In this document: piece by piece, positions 8,320-18,671 of the stretch
Layout: each line of letters begins with the position of its first letter
Position numbering within the stretch: the stretch's first letter is position 1
Assembly: GCF_037893185.1 (NCBI RefSeq)
Contig: NZ_CP140772.1
Coordinates: 620,001 to 684,000 of the forward strand
Reading direction: 5' to 3'
Source: Chitinophaga sp. 180180018-3
GTDB taxonomy: Bacteria > Bacteroidota > Bacteroidia > Chitinophagales > Chitinophagaceae
DNA: 64,000 nt
Notes under the pieces: model-generated
Seen by the model: the letters and a program-made list of their open reading frames with translations, nothing else
Database searches by the model: none
What the model was told of the DNA's origin: nothing
Program-made: the position numbers and the translations under genes

Positions 8320-10434
8320 ATGCAAAGCTTCAGAACAGAAATAGAAAATCCGGTTGTAGAACAGGATATCATTGATCTCGAGAAGAAGATCCGCCTGTTC
8401 CGCGAGGGCGCTGTTTCAGATGAAAAATTCCGCAGCCTTCGTCTGGCAAGAGGTATATACGGCCAGCGCCAGCCTGGAGTGCAGATGATACGCATCAAGC
8501 TGCCTTACGGTAAAATGACCCTGCAACAGTGGAAAAGAATTACTGATATTTCTGATGAATATGCTACCAGCAACCTTCACCTTACTACCCGTCAGGATGT
8601 GCAGATTCACTATGTGAGCCTCGACAGAACGCCGGAACTGTGGTCGAAGCTGGAGCAGGATGGTATCACCATCCGTGAAGCCTGTGGTAATACAGTCCGC
8701 AACGTTACTGCATCCGACCGCGCCGGCATCGATCCGGAAGAGCCGTTCGATGTAACGCCTTATGCCGACGCTACTTTCCGCTACTTCCTGCGTAACCCTG
8801 TCAGCCAGGAAATGGGACGTAAAATCAAAATTGCTTTTTCTTCTTCTGATAAAGACACTGCCTGGTCGTTCATGCACGATTTCGGGATGATCCCCAAGAT
8901 CAGGATCATTGATGGTAAGGAAGTAAGGGGCTTTAAGGTACTCGTGGGCGGCGGCCTCGGTGCTCAGCCTTTCCTGGCCAAAACGGTATATGAGTTCCTG
9001 GAAACAGACCTCCTGATACCTTACATTGAAAACGTGCTCCGTGTATTTGACCGTTATGGTGAAAGAACCAGCAGAAACAAAGCACGCATGAAATTCCTGA
9101 TCCAGAAAATCGGTATGGAAGAATTTGAGCGCCTGATTAACGAAGAGTATAAAGCCGTTAAGGTGAAGAGTGTACCTGTGGATGCCGACGCATGGATCCA
9201 GACTGCACCTCCGCCGGTGCCCGCATCTATTCCGGCATATACCATTAAGAACCCTGCCGCATACGAGGCCTGGAAAACAACCAATACTTTCGAACAGAAG
9301 CAGCGTGGTTACTATGCCGCCTATGTGAAAATCACCCTCGGAAATATCGGATCAGCTATCAGCCGTCAGCTGATTGAAGCGCTGCGCCCGGTAGTAGCAG
9401 ACGATGTAAGGGTTACAGCCAACCAGGGACTGCTACTCAAATATATTCTTCCTGAACATCTGCCTTATGTGTACAGTGCGCTGGAAGAAGCCGGTTTTGC
9501 TAATCCGGGTTTCGACAGTGTGGCGGACATCACTGCCTGCCCTGGTACAGATACCTGTAACCTGGGTATTTCCAGCAGTACCGGTATTGCCAAAGTATTG
9601 GAAGAAGTGATCACTGATGAGTTTCCTGACCTGATTTATAATAAGGATATCAAGATAAAAATCAGCGGCTGTATGAACTCCTGCGGTCAGCACGGTATTG
9701 CCAGCATTGGCTTCCACGGTTCTTCCATGAAGAGCGGCGGTAAGGTATTGCCTGCATTGCAGGTACTGCTTGGCGGTGGTATCGTAGGCGATGGTGCAGG
9801 CCGTGTGGCTGATAAAGTAATCAAAGTGCCCAGCCGCCGCGGTCCGGATGTTCTCCGCAGCCTGCTGCACGATTTCGAAACCAACGGTGGAGAACAGGAA
9901 TTGTTCAACGAGTACTACGACCGTCAGGGTGAAAAGTATTTCTACGAATTGCTGAAACCCCTGGCTGATCTGAGCGCATTAACAGCGAACGACTTCATCG
10001 ATTGGGGGCAGGCACAGGATTACGCTACAGCTATTGGCGTAGGTGAGTGTGCCGGCGTGATCATAGACCTGGTAGCAACACTGTTGCTGGAAGCAGAAGA
10101 AAAGATAGAATTGGCCAGTGCAGCGATTCTCAAAGGCGCTTATGCAGATGGTATCTATCATACTTATTCTTCCTTCGTACAGGGAGCTAAAGCCCTGTTG
10201 CTCAGTGAAGCCATCAGCGGAAATACACAGATCGGTATTATCAACGATTTCGATAAACATTTCGTTGCTACCGGTAAATTCAGCTTCGAACCTGATTTCA
10301 AATCAGTGGTATTGCAGATTAACGCTAACGAACCTACGGAGAGCTTTGCAAAAAACTACTTCAGTCAGGCACAGGCATTTTATAACAACGCGCAGGCATA
10401 TCGCAAAGCGGCCAGTGAACTGGTGCAGGCGTAA
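8320..10434 (+). CDS. Sirohaem-dependent sulfite reductase (nitrite/sulfite reductase family) with helical C-terminal extension
   Basis: 704 aa. Two ferredoxin-like plus sirohaem/[4Fe-4S] repeats make up residues 1 to about 540. The cluster ligands are Cys407 and Cys413 (CPGTDTC) and Cys451 and Cys455 (CMNSC), the pattern of NirA/CysI enzymes. The reaction is six-electron reduction of sulfite to sulfide (or nitrite to ammonia). Sulfite is favoured because the downstream genes make sirohaem and the leader carries Cys codons. Residues about 545-704 form an extra alpha-helical domain absent from E. coli CysI and resembling a HEPN fold; that fold assignment is tentative. First gene of a three-gene operon. 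Confidence 0.88.
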   Translation: MQSFRTEIENPVVEQDIIDLEKKIRLFREGAVSDEKFRSLRLARGIYGQRQPGVQMIRIKLPYGKMTLQQWKRITDISDEYATSNLHLTTRQDVQIHYVSLDRTPELWSKLEQDGITIREACGNTVRNVTASDRAGIDPEEPFDVTPYADATFRYFLRNPVSQEMGRKIKIAFSSSDKDTAWSFMHDFGMIPKIRIIDGKEVRGFKVLVGGGLGAQPFLAKTVYEFLETDLLIPYIENVLRVFDRYGERTSRNKARMKFLIQKIGMEEFERLINEEYKAVKVKSVPVDADAWIQTAPPPVPASIPAYTIKNPAAYEAWKTTNTFEQKQRGYYAAYVKITLGNIGSAISRQLIEALRPVVADDVRVTANQGLLLKYILPEHLPYVYSALEEAGFANPGFDSVADITACPGTDTCNLGISSSTGIAKVLEEVITDEFPDLIYNKDIKIKISGCMNSCGQHGIASIGFHGSSMKSGGKVLPALQVLLGGGIVGDGAGRVADKVIKVPSRRGPDVLRSLLHDFETNGGEQELFNEYYDRQGEKYFYELLKPLADLSALTANDFIDWGQAQDYATAIGVGECAGVIIDLVATLLLEAEEKIELASAAILKGAYADGIYHTYSSFVQGAKALLLSEAISGNTQIGIINDFDKHFVATGKFSFEPDFKSVVLQINANEPTESFAKNYFSQAQAFYNNAQAYRKAASELVQA

Positions 10435-10463
10435 TTATTTTCATCTTCCTAAATAATATCATC

Positions 10464-11240
10464 ATGCAGCATATACAACCCAAACTCACATTAATAGGCG
10501 CTGGTCCGGGCGATCCGGAACTGATCACCGTAAAAGGGTTAAAAGCCATTCAGAACGCCAGGGTAATTCTTTACGACGCCTTGTCGAGCAACGAACTGCT
10601 CGATTATGCGCCTGCTAACTGCCTTCGCCGCTTTGTGGGTAAACGCGCCGGTATGCATGTTTATTCACAGGATGAAATAAACCGCATGATAGTAAAATAT
10701 GCCTTAACTTATGGAAGTGTAGTGCGACTGAAAGGAGGCGACTCCTTTGTGTTTGGCAGAGGACAGGAAGAAATTGCCTTTGCGCAGCAGTTTGGCATCA
10801 CTGCAGAGGTAATTCCCGGGATTTCCAGCGCTATAGCGGTGCCGGGGATCAATAAGATTCCGGTAACAGCCCGCAATATCAGCGAAGGTTTTTGGGTGAT
10901 TACCGGTAATACGCAACACGGCGACCTGTCGCGCGATCTGGATCATGCCATCAATGCCAATACTACGGTAGTAGTGCTGATGGGCATGAGCAAGCTGGCC
11001 GAAATAGCAGCCATCTACAGTGCAGCCGGCAGAGGCAATACCCCTGCTGCTATCATCCAGAACGGTACCCTGCCCACCCAGAAAATGGGGCTGGGCCATG
11101 TGGCCGACCTGGTAGAAATAGCTGCTACCAATGACCTGCGTAACCCGGCCGTTCTGGTAATAGGCGAAGTGGTACGTTTCCATGAAGCCTTCCAGGAACT
11201 GCAGCGCAAGGTTTCAGCGGAACTTAAAATTGCAGTATAA
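10464..11240 (+). CDS. cobA: Uroporphyrinogen-III C-methyltransferase
   Basis: 258 aa. Uses SAM to methylate uroporphyrinogen III at C2 and C7, giving precorrin-2, the first step to sirohaem. Family motifs: GAGPGDPELIT near residue 12, RLKGGDSFVFGRG near residue 86, and the PGISSA and PVTAR segments around residues 117-135. It begins 29 bp after the reductase and its stop codon directly abuts the next start. With the next gene it supplies the sirohaem cofactor of the reductase. Confidence 0.95.
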   Translation: MQHIQPKLTLIGAGPGDPELITVKGLKAIQNARVILYDALSSNELLDYAPANCLRRFVGKRAGMHVYSQDEINRMIVKYALTYGSVVRLKGGDSFVFGRGQEEIAFAQQFGITAEVIPGISSAIAVPGINKIPVTARNISEGFWVITGNTQHGDLSRDLDHAINANTTVVVLMGMSKLAEIAAIYSAAGRGNTPAAIIQNGTLPTQKMGLGHVADLVEIAATNDLRNPAVLVIGEVVRFHEAFQELQRKVSAELKIAV

Positions 11241-11831
11241 ATGGAAAATCAGTTATTCCCGGTGTTTTTCAAGTTACACCGCCTGCAGGTACTCGTAGTG
11301 GGCGGTGGCAACATCGGACTGGAGAAAGCCAATGCCATGCTGGAAAATTGCCCACAGGCAAATATTACAGTGGTGGCATTGGAGTTTTTACCTGCTTTGG
11401 AAGCTCTCACACATCAGTATCCCAACATTACCCTTGTTCAGAAAGCATTTTCCTGCGGAGATCTGTTGGGGAAAGACCTGGTGATTGCGGCTACGAACGA
11501 CAAAGCACTCAATTTTTGTGTATGGGAGAAAGCCAAAGGCAGCAAAGTACTGATCAATGTGGCTGATACGCCGGATCTGTGCGACTTCTACCTGGGTTCT
11601 GTTGTAAGGAAAGGTAATCTCAAGATTGCTATCTCCACCAACGGTAAATCCCCGACCATTGCCAAACGCCTGAAACAGGTATTGCAGGAAGCTATCCCCG
11701 ACAGCCTGGATGAGGTGCTCAACAAGTTATCCCAGATCCGCGACAGGCTCACCGGCGATTTTGCCAGTAAAGTGAAGAAGCTGAACAGTATTACTGATGT
11801 ATTGGTTAACCATGAGCGCGAAGGAGCCTGA
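11241..11831 (+). CDS. Precorrin-2 dehydrogenase / sirohydrochlorin ferrochelatase
   Basis: 196 aa, equivalent to the N-terminal half of CysG and to Met8p. A Rossmann GGGNIG near residue 15 binds NAD, and STNGKSPTIAKRLKQ near residue 135 marks the sirohaem synthase dimerisation region. It oxidises precorrin-2 and inserts iron to give sirohaem. Zero-base spacing to cobA indicates tight co-expression. The stop codon abuts the convergent DUF488 gene, with no terminator between them. Confidence 0.92.
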   Translation: MENQLFPVFFKLHRLQVLVVGGGNIGLEKANAMLENCPQANITVVALEFLPALEALTHQYPNITLVQKAFSCGDLLGKDLVIAATNDKALNFCVWEKAKGSKVLINVADTPDLCDFYLGSVVRKGNLKIAISTNGKSPTIAKRLKQVLQEAIPDSLDEVLNKLSQIRDRLTGDFASKVKKLNSITDVLVNHEREGA

Positions 11832-12173
11832 TTATTTTTTCAACAGCTCCAGTAATACCTGTGCCTGATTGTTTGTTTCGTCTTTTGCCCCGTATACCAA
11901 CGTGACCCGCTGATGTTGTGCTTTCTTTTTAATAGCTGTCAGCAAATCTTTTTTCCCCTGTAATTCCTGCAGATATTTTGTTTTGAATTCGGCAAAGTTG
12001 CTTTGCTCATGGTGAAACCATTGACGCAACTCATTGCTGGGCGCAATGTCTTTTGCCCACTCATCCACATGTGCCCGATCTTTTGTAAGCCCTCTGGGCC
12101 AGAGCCGGTCTACCAGGATGCGGTATCCATCTGACGGAGCGTACTCCTCATAAACTCTTTTTATCTGTATCAT
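11832..12173 (-). CDS. DUF488-family protein
   Basis: 113 aa. The conserved blocks RILVDRLWPRGL (residues 18-29) and DEWAKDIAPSNELR identify DUF488 (PF04343, YeaO-like). The function is not established. Convergent with the sirohaem gene, with directly abutting stop codons. Confidence 0.9.
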   Translation of the reverse strand: MIQIKRVYEEYAPSDGYRILVDRLWPRGLTKDRAHVDEWAKDIAPSNELRQWFHHEQSNFAEFKTKYLQELQGKKDLLTAIKKKAQHQRVTLVYGAKDETNNQAQVLLELLKK

Positions 12174-12250
12174 GTTACCTGTAACAAAGTAGGCTGTAGA
12201 AATGTTCTTTCCGCTTTTTGTGTTCCGGAAAATTAAATATTATTGCGACC

Positions 12251-12907
12251 ATGATGCATCACGATGAAATAATAGCAGCTACTGTAGATTTTGTGAAGAC
12301 AACATTGCAGGGAGCTGAAGGAGGCCACGACTGGTGGCATATAGAAAGGGTATGGAAACAGTCGCGCAGTATAGCGGAAAAAGAAAAAGTAGATCTCCTG
12401 GTGGTGGAGCTCGGGGCGTTATTACACGATATCGCTGACTCTAAATTTCACAACGGCGACGAAAACATTGGTCCGGAGAAAGCAGCTGCTTTCCTGCAAT
12501 CCCTGCAGGTACCGGGTATGGTAACGGAGCATGTGATAAACATTATCCGGCACATCTCCTTCAAGGGAGGCAACAATGAGCGCATCTTCTATTCCATTGA
12601 GCTGGGCGTAGTGCAGGATGCCGACCGACTCGATGCTATCGGGGCCATAGGTATAGCCAGGGCCTTCAACTATGGAGGATTCAAAAATCGTCAGATCTAT
12701 GATCCCGGGGTGAAGCCCGATTTAAATATGACAAAAGAAGCTTATAAGAAAAGTACCGCTCCCACGATTACACATTTTTATGAAAAGCTGTTATTGCTGA
12801 AAGACAGGATGAATACGGAAACGGGGAAAGCACTGGCCGTAGAAAGGCATGCATTTATGGAGCAGTTCCTGGAGCAGTTTTACAGGGAATGGAACGGAGA
12901 GAATTAA
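12251..12907 (+). CDS. HD-domain metal-dependent phosphohydrolase (YedJ-like)
   Basis: About 218 aa from the ATG at 12251. The frame can be extended to a TTG at 12218, but that overlaps likely promoter sequence (CTTTTTG). The HD motif is LLHDIADSKF, an upstream His is in GHDWWHIERVW, and DADRLDAIGAIGIARAF supplies the second metal-binding block. Substrate unknown; relatives include nucleotidases and uncharacterised hydrolases. Its stop codon lies inside the left arm of a long palindrome. Confidence 0.85.
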   Translation: MMHHDEIIAATVDFVKTTLQGAEGGHDWWHIERVWKQSRSIAEKEKVDLLVVELGALLHDIADSKFHNGDENIGPEKAAAFLQSLQVPGMVTEHVINIIRHISFKGGNNERIFYSIELGVVQDADRLDAIGAIGIARAFNYGGFKNRQIYDPGVKPDLNMTKEAYKKSTAPTITHFYEKLLLLKDRMNTETGKALAVERHAFMEQFLEQFYREWNGEN

Positions 12908-12975
12908 GAAGTAGCCCGAAGATCTCAGCGGATAACATCATCAATCGCTAAGATCTTCGGGCTACTTCTTAATTC
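12901..12975. repeat. Intergenic palindrome (family copy 2)
   Basis: Arms 12901-12925 and 12951-12975 are perfectly complementary over 25 bp, and AGCG/CGCT extends the stem after one mismatch. It sits between two convergent genes and includes the stop codon of the HD hydrolase. It can act as a bidirectional terminator. The half-site CTTCGGGCTACTTCTTAAT aligns with copies at 18622, 26793, 31076 and 37046. Confidence 0.85.
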
Positions 12976-12982
12976 CATATTC

Positions 12983-13507
12983 TTAATTCTTAATTTCGAA
13001 CAACGCTTTCAACTCATCGGCATCTTCCGGTTTCATCTTTCCGCCGAGGATAAGACGCAGCTGGCGGCGGCGAAGGGCGCCATCATATAATCTTTTTTCT
13101 TCTTCTGTATCGGTGAGGATACCTGGCACGGGTCTGGAATTGCCGTTGGGATCCAGTGCTACAAATGTCATGAAAGCCTCATTGGATTTATAGCGGTATT
13201 GTTGCACCGGGTCTTCACCCCATACCCGGATATGCACTTCCATAGAAGTGTTGAAGGCGCGGCTTACTTTGGATTCAATGTGTACAACGTTGCCCAGCTT
13301 AATGGGATTTTCGAAAGATATATTATCTACGGAAGCTGTTACCACGGGCGCGCTGCAGTGTTTCATGCAGGCCAGGGCAGCAGCTATATCCATCCAGTAC
13401 ATCAGGCGTCCTCCCATCAGGTTTCCGAAAGTATTGGTGTCGTTCGGTAAAACCAGCTCGGTCATCTGTATCAGCGAATCTTGCGCTCTCTTTGGCGTTA
13501 ATGTCAT
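12983..13507 (-). CDS. Acyl-CoA thioesterase (hotdog fold, YciA/BACH type)
   Basis: 174 aa. The hotdog signature NTFGNLMGGRLMYWMD lies near residues 25-40, followed by a long helix and a five-stranded sheet. These enzymes hydrolyse acyl-CoA to free acid and CoA; chain-length preference cannot be read here. A C-terminal helical tail of about 40 residues is usual in this subfamily. Convergent with the HD hydrolase. Confidence 0.9.
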   Translation of the reverse strand: MTLTPKRAQDSLIQMTELVLPNDTNTFGNLMGGRLMYWMDIAAALACMKHCSAPVVTASVDNISFENPIKLGNVVHIESKVSRAFNTSMEVHIRVWGEDPVQQYRYKSNEAFMTFVALDPNGNSRPVPGILTDTEEEKRLYDGALRRRQLRLILGGKMKPEDADELKALFEIKN

Positions 13508-13701
13508 TATTAATGTATTTCGGACGCAAATTTATGGTTTATATATTATAGTTGCGGAATGGATGTATGCATGGTATAAAGGTTTTCAATAAATAATTTC
13601 AGGTGATTGAAAAATCTTTAAAACCCGCTGCAGATCAGTGATCAGAGCTGAAGAGATTCTTCGAAAAATTAACAAACAAATAAAGCCCCTGCTTAAAAAA
13701 C

Positions 13702-13731
13702 TTGGGTGCGACGCAAATTTGTGTAACTTTG
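13702..13731 (+). promoter_or_regulatory. pyrG promoter
   Basis: TTG at 13702-13704, a 19-base spacer, then TAACTTTG at 13724-13731, an exact TAnnTTTG match. Transcription would begin near 13738, giving a 5' leader of about 94 bases. Confidence 0.75.
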
Positions 13732-13741
13732 CATGACCTTC

Positions 13742-13809
13742 GGAAGTAGTTTACTTGATCGGTATTACACCAAACGCAGTCCGGCACTTCCCCGTTTATA
13801 GGTCAAGTA
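13742..13809 (+). promoter_or_regulatory. Candidate pseudoknotted 5' leader of pyrG
   Basis: GGAAGT (13742-13747) is complementary to ACTTCC (13786-13791), and TACTTGA (13752-13758) to TCAAGTA (13803-13809). The helices interleave in pseudoknot order. AAGTA (13744-13748) can instead pair with TACTT (13752-13756) in a local hairpin that excludes both, a switch-like arrangement. Inferred from base pairing alone. Confidence 0.3.
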
Positions 13810-13816
13810 CATTTAG

Positions 13817-15478
<1,662 letters not shown>

Positions 15479-15669
15479 GTTATATATTTTATTTTTGTAT
15501 GATATCAGGGGAGATGAAAGCATATCACATTGCTTGCTTCTCCCTTGATCATTTGAAAAATCCATTCTGATTATCAAGTTGGTATATATATTCATTGCCA
15601 AACTATCACTTTAACCGCATTTAACAGTGGTTTCACCTAAAAAGCATGGTCAATTCATAAAATCATGCT

Positions 15670-15677
15670 TACCTTTG
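15670..15677 (+). promoter_or_regulatory. yidC promoter, -7 element
   Basis: TACCTTTG, an exact TAnnTTTG match, 25 bp before the ATG at 15702. The frame also has an ATG at 15693 (MHFMDRN). Confidence 0.6.
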
Positions 15678-15692
15678 CTGCCTAAATTTTAA

Positions 15693-17555
15693 TTGCATTT
15701 CATGGATAGAAATTCGGTCATTGGGTTTTTACTGTTGGGTGTACTACTGGTAGGATATATATTCTTTAACCAGAAACAACAGGCACAAGCCGCAAGAGAA
15801 AAAGCCAGGCAAGATTCCATCGCAGAACTGAATAAGCCTAAAACCCCGGTAATGGACACTGCGAGCCTTACAGGCACCACGCCTGGGGCCACGCTGGATT
15901 CAGCTCACCAGGCATTGCTGAACGGAGAATTTGGTGTATTTGCTGCAGCTGCCACCGGCAACGTACAAAATACGGTACTGGAAAACGACGTGGTAAAGAT
16001 CACCTTTACCAATAAAGGTGGCCAGCCTGCCACAGTGCAACTGAAACAATATAAAACATATGATGGCGCTCCACTTATGCTGACAGCAGGTTCTTTCAAC
16101 CGCCTGTCGATAGAAGTGCCTGCCAGCGTTACTAAAGTGCTGAACAGCTCCGACCTGTTCTTTTCCGCTGCCCAACCCCAGGAACTGGCCGGTGGCGTAA
16201 AATCAATCACTTACCGTCTTAATTCCAATAACCCGGCTGTTTACCTGGAATTTGTCTATTCCCTGAAACCCGGCAGCTATGTGGTGGATTATAACATTCA
16301 TGCCGTTGGTCTGCAGAATATCCTGCCCGGTAATCAGACTTACCTGAACCTTTCCTGGAACAGCCAGGAAGATAAGCAGGAGCACGACATGCAGAACGAG
16401 CGCATGAACAACCAGGTGCACTATATGTACGAAGGTGGCAAACATGATTACTTTACCCTGAACCGTACCAGCCACGAAAAACTGGATAATAAACTGAAAT
16501 GGCTGAGCGTAAAGCAACAGTTCTTCAATACCACGCTGATTGCTAAGAAGGAGCCTTTCATCAACGCAGATGTAAATACCAAAGTGCCTGAAAGCCCGAA
16601 TATCGTAGGACAGACTTTCAGCACCATCCAGGTTCCGTACAACCGCACCAACGATTTCTCCTTCCCGGTTGAAATCTATTACGGCCCTAACCACTATAAA
16701 ACGCTTAAATCCTTCGATATAGGTCTGCAGAAGATCATCCCGCTGGGTACTGGTATCTTCGCATTTGTGAAGTATGTGAATATCTTCATCATTATCCCGG
16801 TGTTCAACTTCCTGAGCGGATTTATCCACAACTACGGTATCATCATCATCCTGCTCACCATCTTCATTCGCCTGCTGATAGCTCCTTTCACTTACCAGAG
16901 CTACGTTTCCCAGGCTAAGATGAAAGTACTGAAACCTGAGATCGATGAGCTGAAAGCTAAATACGGCGATGATCAGCAGGGATTTGGTATGGAACAGATG
17001 AAATTATTCAAGAGCGCCGGTGTAAACCCGCTGGGAGGCTGTTTACCTGCGTTGCTGCAGCTGCCTATCCTGGTAGCGATGTATAGTTTCTTCCCGTCTT
17101 CCATCGAGCTGCGTCAGGAAAGCTTCTTGTGGGCAAAAGATCTGTCGACTTACGATTCCATCTTCAACCTGCCATTCAACATTCCATTCTATGGCAATCA
17201 CGTGAGCCTTTTCACCATCCTGATGACCATCACCAGCCTGATTCTGGCATTCTACAACCGTGGCATGACTGATCAGAGTAATCCGGTAATGAAGTATATG
17301 CCTTACATGATGCCTATCATGCTGCTGGGTATCTTCAACCGCCTTGCTGCTGCGTTGACTTTCTACTACTTCCTGTCCAACGTGATCAGTATCCTGTTGC
17401 AGTGGGTGATTCAGAAATTTATCATCAACCACGACAAGATCCACGCACAGATCCAGGAGAATAAGAAAAAGCCTAAGACTAAATCCAAATGGCAGGAAAA
17501 GCTGGAGGAAGTTCAGAAGCGGCAACAAGACATGCAACAGCAAAAAAGAAAGTAG
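15693..17555 (+). CDS. yidC: Membrane protein insertase YidC/Oxa1
   Basis: 620 aa. One N-terminal membrane helix (about residues 8-24), a large periplasmic domain to about residue 350, then five helices of the 60KD_IMP insertase core (about 365-575) and a Lys/Gln-rich cytosolic tail. It inserts and folds inner-membrane proteins with or without SecYEG. The positively charged hydrophilic-groove Arg is expected in IFIRLLIAP near residue 390. The second Met (15702, MDRNSVIGF) is the more usual start in Bacteroidota. Confidence 0.96.
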   Translation: MHFMDRNSVIGFLLLGVLLVGYIFFNQKQQAQAAREKARQDSIAELNKPKTPVMDTASLTGTTPGATLDSAHQALLNGEFGVFAAAATGNVQNTVLENDVVKITFTNKGGQPATVQLKQYKTYDGAPLMLTAGSFNRLSIEVPASVTKVLNSSDLFFSAAQPQELAGGVKSITYRLNSNNPAVYLEFVYSLKPGSYVVDYNIHAVGLQNILPGNQTYLNLSWNSQEDKQEHDMQNERMNNQVHYMYEGGKHDYFTLNRTSHEKLDNKLKWLSVKQQFFNTTLIAKKEPFINADVNTKVPESPNIVGQTFSTIQVPYNRTNDFSFPVEIYYGPNHYKTLKSFDIGLQKIIPLGTGIFAFVKYVNIFIIIPVFNFLSGFIHNYGIIIILLTIFIRLLIAPFTYQSYVSQAKMKVLKPEIDELKAKYGDDQQGFGMEQMKLFKSAGVNPLGGCLPALLQLPILVAMYSFFPSSIELRQESFLWAKDLSTYDSIFNLPFNIPFYGNHVSLFTILMTITSLILAFYNRGMTDQSNPVMKYMPYMMPIMLLGIFNRLAAALTFYYFLSNVISILLQWVIQKFIINHDKIHAQIQENKKKPKTKSKWQEKLEEVQKRQQDMQQQKRK

Positions 17556-17594
17556 GATTAATACAATCTGAACAATTCAATCATATTTTTTAGC

Positions 17595-17630
17595 AGAAGG
17601 TTTCCCTGAAGGGAAGCCTTCTCTATTTTT
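17595..17630 (+). terminator. Intrinsic terminator of yidC
   Basis: AGAAGG.TTCCCT pairs with AGGGAA.CCTTCT (12 of 13 Watson-Crick plus one G-U), followed by CTATTTTT. The T-tract overlaps the -7 element of the next gene. Confidence 0.8.
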
Positions 17631-17631
17631 G
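17624..17631 (+). promoter_or_regulatory. -7 element of the M28 peptidase gene, overlapping the yidC terminator
   Basis: TATTTTTG matches TAnnTTTG and lies only 7 bases before the ATG at 17639, so the transcript would be nearly leaderless. Confidence 0.45.
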
Positions 17632-17638
17632 GGCGGAT

Positions 17639-18565
17639 ATGAAAAGATGGATATTATTGGTGGGTGCAGCGGTTACCATCACAGCTGCACAGGCACAGGA
17701 TACCATTCCTGATGCAGCGAGGATACAGGGAATAGTGAATTACCTGGCATCCGACAAGCTGAAAGGAAGAGGTACCGCAGAAAAAGGAGGAACACTGGCC
17801 AGTCGCTATGTGGCAAAACAATTTAAAAAGCTGGGGCTCCGGAAATTGAATGACAACAGCTATTTCCAGGATTTTACATTCGACAGGAAAGAGCATCGGA
17901 ATATTCCCAGCCGGAATGTGATCGGCTTTCTGGATAACGGAGCCGCCCGTACAATCATTATCGGCGCGCATTATGATCACCTGGGTACTGCCGCTTTATT
18001 CGACGGCAAATACCCCATAGGAGAAATCCACAACGGGGCCGACGACAACGCTTCCGGCGTAGCCGGCCTGCTGGAACTGGCCCGTCATTATGTGAAGAAC
18101 AAACAAAAGGAACCGTTTAATTTTCTCTTTATCGCTTTTGGGGGAGAAGAGCTGGGCCTGCAGGGTTCTAAATATTACACCGCCCATCCACTGATTCCGC
18201 TCAGCAAGATCCATTTCATGCTGAACATGGATATGATTGGCCGTTATAATCCCGAACGTGGTATTGGCATCGGCGGTTACGGCAGCGCGGAAGAATGGCC
18301 TGTTGTTTTTAAAGACGTACAACAGCCTGGCATCAAATTCTTCACAGATGCCGCCGGGAAAGGCGCCTCCGATCATCACAACTTTTATGTGAGCGGTGTG
18401 CCCGTTTTGTTCTTTCATACCGGTGGCCACGATGATTACCATAAACCCACCGATGATGCGCCCAAGCTGCAGGCGAAAGCCGAAGCTGAAATATTACAGC
18501 TTGAAATACAACTGGTGAATAAGGCGATGGCGTATCCGGTGTTGAAATACAGGGGAGAGAATTAA
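17639..18565 (+). CDS. M28-family zinc peptidase (secreted aminopeptidase-like)
   Basis: 308 aa with a signal peptide ending near AAQAQ (residues 1-19). The di-zinc ligands are recognisable: His in GAHYDHLG, Asp in DDNASG, Glu-Glu in GGEELGLQG, Asp in NMDMIGRY and His in HTGGHDDYHKP. It probably acts in the periplasm or outside the cell on peptides. The stop codon lies in the left arm of a 50-bp palindrome. Confidence 0.92.
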   Translation: MKRWILLVGAAVTITAAQAQDTIPDAARIQGIVNYLASDKLKGRGTAEKGGTLASRYVAKQFKKLGLRKLNDNSYFQDFTFDRKEHRNIPSRNVIGFLDNGAARTIIIGAHYDHLGTAALFDGKYPIGEIHNGADDNASGVAGLLELARHYVKNKQKEPFNFLFIAFGGEELGLQGSKYYTAHPLIPLSKIHFMLNMDMIGRYNPERGIGIGGYGSAEEWPVVFKDVQQPGIKFFTDAAGKGASDHHNFYVSGVPVLFFHTGGHDDYHKPTDDAPKLQAKAEAEILQLEIQLVNKAMAYPVLKYRGEN

Positions 18566-18671
18566 GAATAGAGAAAGAAGAATTAAGAAATAGCGTGAAG
18601 GCCTTAGCGATTGATATATCTGCTAAGGCCTTCACGCTATTTCTTAATTCTTCTTTCTCTATTCTTAATTC
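18559..18671. repeat. Intergenic palindrome (family copy 3), 50-bp perfect arms
   Basis: Arms 18559-18608 and 18622-18671 are perfect inverted copies over 50 bp around a 13-base loop. The stem contains the stop codons of both flanking convergent genes. The inner part (AAGGCCTTCACGCTATTTCTTAAT without its last bases) is almost the same as copy 4 at 26742, with paired substitutions in both arms. Confidence 0.95.

Noticed and set aside
12218..12250. TTG-started N-terminal extension of the HD hydrolase
   Set aside because: The ATG at 12251 fits the family start and the extension overlaps probable promoter sequence.
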